From NCBI RefSeq assembly GCF_000716715.1, contig NZ_JNYJ01000054.1, positions 62,001-126,000 on the forward strand: a stretch of 64,000 nucleotides of DNA. The letters are read 5' to 3'. The position numbers were made by a program, and so were the translations under genes. Positions 63,001 through 64,000 of the stretch are shown here, one piece after another; within the stretch, counting starts at the first letter, position 1, and every line of letters begins with the position of its first letter. The notes under the pieces were generated by a model. It was given only the letters and a program-made list of their open reading frames with translations, searched no databases and was not told the DNA's origin. The DNA comes from Dactylosporangium aurantiacum. GTDB lineage: Bacteria > Actinomycetota > Actinomycetes > Mycobacteriales > Micromonosporaceae.

Positions 63001-64000
63001 TTGCGCAGCAACCTTCCGGCCCGCTCGCGCAGCACCGCGACCGCGTCGCCGGCCGCCGCGGCCGCCTTGACCACCTTCGGGTCGGTGGGCCCGAGCGCCC
63101 AGTCGGTGGTGTGCGCCGCGACGGGCTGCCGCTTGACCATGGTCAGCACCGCGAGCGGCTGCAGCGACCAGCCGCCGTCGTCCCAGCGCAGCAGCCCGAT
63201 GCAGGCGTGCGAGGCGGCGACGAGCTGCGGGGTCAGCGGCCCGCACGCCGGCAGCCGGCCGGTGTCGACGGTGATCTTCTGGTCGGCGAGCGTGAACGCG
63301 CCGTCGGCGGCCGTGTAGCCCTCGACGAGCACCGGCTCGCCGATGCGGGCGGGGTGGCGCTCCAGCGGTGGCACCGGCGGCGCGGTGGCGTCGGCGAGCA
63401 GCACCCGGGCGGTGGCGAACGGGTCGGCCGGCGGCCCCGCCTTGGCCAGCGCGTCGCTCCACACGAGGTCGCCGCCGGCCAGCAGCGGCATGTCGGTGAC
63501 GTCGAGCGTCAGGCGCTCCGCGAGCGCGCCGAGCAGCACCGGGTGCGCGGCGAACAGCCGCCACACGGCGGGGCCGACGATGGTGTCGACCTTCGGCGCG
63601 GCGACGCTGGTGCGCACCAGCCGCGGTGCCGCGCCGGGCGCCTCGAGGATGCCGTGGACCTGCACCTGCACGGCGGTGGCGTGCTCGTGGACGTCGGCGC
63701 CGAGCAGCAGCAGCCGCCCGGTGACCGGCGCGGCCGGCGTGCCTCGCCCGCCGTCCTGCGCCAGGAGCATCGCGCGGCTCCACAGGTCGCCCCACCGCCG
63801 CACCGGCAGCCGGTCCATGGTCGCGATCGGGCTGCACGCGCGCAGCTCGGCGGCGAGCCCGTCGAGCAGGGTCGCCAGGCGCCGCAGCCGCGGCTGGGCC
63901 AGGGACGCCTCGATGACCTGCCCGGCGGCGGTGACCAGGTCGTGGTCGACGCCGCGCCAGCCGGTGATGGCCAGCTCCCGCAGCCACGAGCGGCTCCCGG
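62997..64000 (-). CDS. SWIM zinc-finger-type protein, C-terminal part (5' partial)
   Basis: The frame is open to the window edge, so only the C-terminal ~333 residues are seen. They contain ACSPIATMDRLPVRRWGDLWSRAMLLA and later DALAKAGPPADPFATARVLLADA, a helical/beta domain that accompanies SWIM zinc-finger proteins in these operons. No SWIM motif itself (CxCx...CxH) lies in the visible part, so the name rests on operon context. First known gene of the four-gene operon. Confidence 0.65.
   Translation of the reverse strand, partial: GSRSWLRELAITGWRGVDHDLVTAAGQVIEASLAQPRLRRLATLLDGLAAELRACSPIATMDRLPVRRWGDLWSRAMLLAQDGGRGTPAAPVTGRLLLLGADVHEHATAVQVQVHGILEAPGAAPRLVRTSVAAPKVDTIVGPAVWRLFAAHPVLLGALAERLTLDVTDMPLLAGGDLVWSDALAKAGPPADPFATARVLLADATAPPVPPLERHPARIGEPVLVEGYTAADGAFTLADQKITVDTGRLPACGPLTPQLVAASHACIGLLRWDDGGWSLQPLAVLTMVKRQPVAAHTTDWALGPTDPKVVKAAAAAGDAVAVLRERAGRLLRK

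Overview
The window comes from a high-GC, Gram-positive actinomycete. Gene order and content point to Micromonosporaceae or a close relative: an XPB-type helicase beside a helicase-associated protein, lysC-asd, a leuA leader peptide, dnaX-ybaB-recR next to the SRP RNA and tRNA-Ser(GGA), XRE/DUF5753 and DUF397 genes, and a DUF6114/DUF6230 pair. Genus assignment is inference; no 16S gene is present.

Region by region. 1-4260: 3' part of a helicase-associated gene, two tiny paralogous membrane proteins, a 19/20-bp tandem repeat and the XPB helicase. 4260-4836: a convergent spacer holding three further tandem-repeat arrays. 4837-9964: aspartate-family and leucine biosynthesis (asd, lysC with an internal beta-subunit start, leuA behind a Leu-codon leader peptide and a strong hairpin), plus a lipoprotein. 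10185-16035: secreted HNH nuclease, Ala/Pro-rich protein, recR-ybaB-dnaX, SRP RNA, tRNA-Ser(GGA). 16092-19530: a lower-GC patch with two DUF6232 proteins, an XRE/DUF5753 regulator and two DUF397 genes, all separated by strong terminators. 19831-26145: thioesterase-TetR pair, a two-component system and a divergent lipoprotein-adaptor-ABC export operon. 26157-30186: deoD, tRNA-Ser(CGA), a Fic-domain gene enclosed between the tRNA and a second copy of its 3' half (a minimal island), a decayed nucleotidyltransferase gene, tadA and its partner.

30187-39818 is mainly housekeeping: tyrA, mtnA, a PHP-domain protein overlapping an EamA transporter on the opposite strand, a DUF885 protein and a CoA transferase. 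39806-42080 is the DUF6114-DUF6230 pair followed by a 0.6-kb regulatory gap rich in palindromes. 42708-54438 is a secretion-oriented block: a PQQ sugar dehydrogenase with PKD/CBM domains, a GH2 glycosidase with an AbfB-like domain, a second adaptor-ATPase-permease operon, a three-repeat secreted protein and a papain-like protease with four IPT/TIG domains. A ~95-bp REP-like element occurs three times here and has rewritten the ATPase C-terminus. 54571-57312 holds a membrane protein, an NmrA-type oxidoreductase divergent from an HxlR regulator, and a hypothetical protein.

57485-64000 is a four-gene overlapping operon, SWIM-type protein (partial) - VWA - MoxR ATPase - DUF5682, a poorly characterised AAA+/VWA system and the best candidate here for an incompletely described biological system. 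The tRNA-bounded Fic island and the REP-like element are the other two most interesting signals.
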